Origin: Impatiens glandulifera
Lineage: Eukaryota; Streptophyta; Magnoliopsida; Ericales; Balsaminaceae
DNA length: 64,000 nucleotides
Direction: 5' to 3'
Assembly (NCBI RefSeq): GCF_907164915.1
Contig: NC_061866.1
Coordinates: forward strand, 47,609,370-47,673,369
The position numbers and the translations under genes are program-made. Positions 61,216-64,000 of the stretch are shown in pieces. The first letter of the stretch is position 1, and each line of letters begins with the position of its first letter. The notes beneath the pieces were generated by a model. The model had not been told where the DNA came from, did no database searches, and saw only the letters and a program-made list of their open reading frames with translations.

Positions 61216-64000
61216 ATGCGAAGAGTTTCAGAAGATAGAAGGTTTGTATGTAAATCGAGTTATACAATTCTGGGTTCTTGTAATTTCTATGGTATCTAGT
61301 CTCTACTGATAGTTCTTCCCTTACCAGATCTGTTTTTTAATTTCTGATCGAATCAATTGGATCGTTCTAAGTTGTACCCAGTTTTTTGTTTCACCCTTCA
61401 TTTCATTTGAGATGCTTAATATTTTAAATTTTTTTTTCTTTGATCAGTAATGTTAGAGGTCATGGGATGTATGGTTCGGAGTACCGGAGCCACAATAGGG
61501 GGTTTTGGCGTGGTCAGCCAAAGGCATTTCAAGGGCAATTGCCGCCTCCAGTTCGAAGACCAAACATCTTTTTCGAGGCTGGTCGTTTAGCAACAGAATA
61601 CTTGGTCTCCAATGGAGTCCTGCCCCGAAATGTGTTATTAGGAAAGTGGCAGAATGGCAATATCAAGGACTATATGGGGGAGTTTCATGGTTTCAGTAGG
61701 CTGCAAGAAGGAGATAGTTTACATCTTCCTTCTGATAGTCGCGCTTCAGCTCTTTCCCGTTTGGGGGATCCTATCTCTGATCTTGTTATTAGTAAAAAAA
61801 GAACAGGTGATGAATTTATCCCTGATTCAAGAATCGATATGCGAGGCAAAAAAAGAATGGGGTCTTTCAACAACTACAGCTCTGATAGCAGCAGAGAAAA
61901 TGGAAAGAACATTGGAACGATTTTGGAGAAAAGAAAGATTTCTCCAGAAAGGGATGCCGGCAATAGTTCATCTTTCAAGTATCAAGAAAATCTGAAGGTT
62001 GGAGTTGACAAAGATGGTTTGAAGACAAATTCTTTGAGCATTGAGGTAGGTACTAGTAGTGAAATGAATGAACAAAGTTTCAAGGAGGATGAATCTTTCA
62101 AGCCATCTGCAACTACTACAGTTGCTTCTGTCAAAGAGGAGAAAGATTTTAGCTTGTTAAGTCTTTGCAGATTTGCCAAAGTTCCCACGAAAGCCCGCTC
62201 CAAATTTCGCAAATCTTCTGTTTCAAATGAAGACAAGAATTGTAACACAGAATCTCATGTTGATTCGAGAATAGTAGCCATTGCATCAAATGGCTCTTCC
62301 AATGTTATGTTTTCAAACCAAATCCAAGGATCAGAATCCCTTAATTCCGACATATTGAAGGAACCAACTGTTGCTGCAGCCAAGACTGATACATTGATCA
62401 TAATGGATGATGATGAAGAAAAACAAACAGAATGTTCACATTCCCCTGAGAGGAACCTCGAAAGTCAGAATGATAATCCATCTGAGTCTGCAAACTGCAG
62501 TAGTTCATCAACTGCTATGGAGAAAGATGAGAAACGAGTTGGCGAACATGTTAATAGTTGGAATGGAACTTCGATAATCACACATGATAATTTGTGTATC
62601 CACATAGATGAAGCTAGGTCTGTTGATGTCCCTTTATTTCCTAAAGATAGTGTTGGACCGTGTATAACTTATGGAGAAGAGAATCAACTTTTCCCGGCTT
62701 CATTTAGGACCTGTGACCTAAATCTTATGGAAGCTTCAGAAGCCACTGATGGTTTTGATCAAAACCCTCTTTTAGTTTTCCAATCTCCCTCAGAAACAAA
62801 TAAAGCTCCAGCCCCAGCCCCAGCCCCAATGGATATTGATTTGTGCATTAACAATAACTGCAATATATCTGACAAATACAGTAGACGAACAGCTGATGGA
62901 AAAATGGTTGAAGTGATTGATTTAGAACCTGACTCTGGGGAGGAAAATAAGTCGTTTGATCACTCTGATATCAAGTAGGTATCTTAAGAATCTTGTTTTC
63001 CATAGAATGAAATGTAGTTTTATTTTATAGAGTAAAAAATGATTTCCTAAAATTTCAGAACCTATTAAATGTGCAGGGCTGCAGAAGCTGTGTTTACAGG
63101 CTTAGAGGACTTTCCCAGCCATTCGAAGAATACCAATGACATTTCAGATAATCATGATGGTTTTGGGCTAATTTTATCAGAGTTTCTTAGAACTGACATC
63201 ACAAGCTCGTCTTCTGTACCACAAAACATTTCGCTTCATAATGAGATGGGCTTGCACGATGGAGAGGTACAATCAACTGAATAATCTTCTCCAAATGTGT
63301 TGCAATAGGCTTGATTTATGACTTTTGTTGTAATGCTGTTAGTTTCCATCCATTTTGTACCAATTCAATGTGGCTTGATCAGGTTCAATACAAACTTTAA
63401 GATTTTAAAAAAAAAATCCATCCATTTGTTGAATTAGTAATTCTTGGGAATAACTATGTTCTCGTTGATTATTTCAGGGGATTCTAGACGAAGATTCAAT
63501 CTATATGTCCCTTGGTGAGATACCAATAAGTATGTCATTAATTTAAGCTTTTTACATTATTATTTTCTTTCTGGTCTCTGCCTAAGACAGTATTTGGATC
63601 GCATGCTTATTGTGATAATGATACTGCAAAGAAATGTGAGATTCTTGCTTTGGGACTTTCTGGTAAACATTTTACTTGAAAAAAATTAATTAGCTTTCAC
63701 ATGTCTTTGCTGCCACTGCCACTTCATCTTTTTCTTTTGTCAGCTTGAAGTGTTTTAAATGTTGAAATGGATGTCAATTTATATGGAGTACTTGCTTTGG
63801 TAGTTATGTTTAATTTACTTGAAGGGAGGATATGTTCTCAGAAATACGATTTCTGCTTCATCTTGACTAGTCCGATTATTGTATACTATGCCATAACAAC
63901 AATTAGATGTTCTGAGTACTATTGACATTCATTGATTTGCTTCACCCAATGCTTTAGCTGCTGTAACTATGATGCATGATGTGTGCAGTGTCCATAAAGA
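61216..64000 (+). CDS. unrecognised plant protein, Ser/Asp-rich, 3' end outside window
   Basis: Exons 61216-61241, 61448-62974, 63077-63266 and 63478-63529 join in frame; a further exon may start at 63989. The start at 61216 gives MRRVSEDR and joins SNVRGHGMYGSEYRS. About residues 25-60 form the only well-ordered part: a Gly/Arg-rich lead, then RRPNIFFEAGRLATEYLVSN and GVLPRNVLLGKWQNG, which look helical and conserved-type. The rest is Ser/Glu/Asp-rich and likely disordered, with a Lys/Arg-rich patch (KVPTKARSKFRKS), a Pro-Ala run (62805-62830) and late motifs EVIDLEPDSGEE and DSIYMSLGEIPI. I recall similar wording in uncharacterised plant proteins such as that of Arabidopsis At4g26450, but cannot confirm it. 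No function is claimed; nuclear location is only suggested by the basic patch. The donor at 62975 (aa|gtaggt) avoids the in-frame stop right after it. Confidence 0.8.

Noticed and set aside
1..64000. tRNA and rRNA genes
   Set aside because: I looked for B-box-like ggttcga text and rRNA cores by eye and found none with a fitting cloverleaf; a computed scan would be needed to exclude them.

Overview
This window is nuclear DNA of a flowering plant, very probably a eudicot. It is strongly AT-rich, genes are split by many GT-AG introns, and gene islands are separated by long AT-rich tracts full of transposon debris. Plant-only or plant-typical families are present: NAC and group I WRKY transcription factors, a DUF247 protein, a CRPK1-type kinase, a CLC-f-type chloride channel and a plastid RecA. 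The species cannot be fixed from the sequence alone.

Layout. 1-6178 (+): 3' part of a METTL25/RRNAD1-type methyltransferase gene with transposon insertions in its introns. 6179-12158: intergenic, with MITEs. 12159-14224 (+): a NAC1-type transcription factor with a near-perfect miR164 target site in its last exon. 14225-17066: intergenic, with a base-composition island and a LINE scrap. 17067-19728 (+): plastid RECA1-like gene of 13 coding exons, one intron being GC-AG. 20110-22357 (-): a renalase-like FAD/NAD(P)-binding oxidoreductase, convergent with RECA1, with a 77-bp tandem duplication across a splice acceptor. 22358-27739: a transposon cluster including two hAT-type elements with intact 8-bp target duplications, one nested in a LINE remnant. 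27740-29894 (+): a CRPK1-like receptor-like cytoplasmic kinase. 31517-33987 (+): a DUF247 gene broken by two frameshifts. 33988-36833: a MITE and a 1.15-kb foldback element. 36834-39052 (+): a group I WRKY with WRKYGKK in its first domain and a four-unit 16-residue repeat. 39368-43643 (-): CLC-f-like channel/transporter, convergent with the WRKY gene. 43800-46750: three tandem copies of about 1 kb made from the DNA just upstream of the CLC gene. 48274-52464: a decayed CACTA (En/Spm) element. 52465-61215: a gene desert with LINE, MITE and unclassified repeat pieces. 61216-64000 (+): 5' part of an unrecognised, largely disordered plant protein gene.

The genes do not form one pathway; each is an ordinary single-copy-looking plant gene with its own control. 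I found no convincing new multi-gene system. The points most worth following are structural: the triplicated CLC upstream region, the duplicated splice acceptor in the oxidoreductase, the GC-AG intron of RECA1, the miR164 site, the frameshifted DUF247 gene, the variant WRKY domain with its internal repeat, and the mismatched ends of the CACTA element.

Exon boundaries were set by hand from reading frame continuity, splice dinucleotides and remembered family sequences. No alignment or database search was run.
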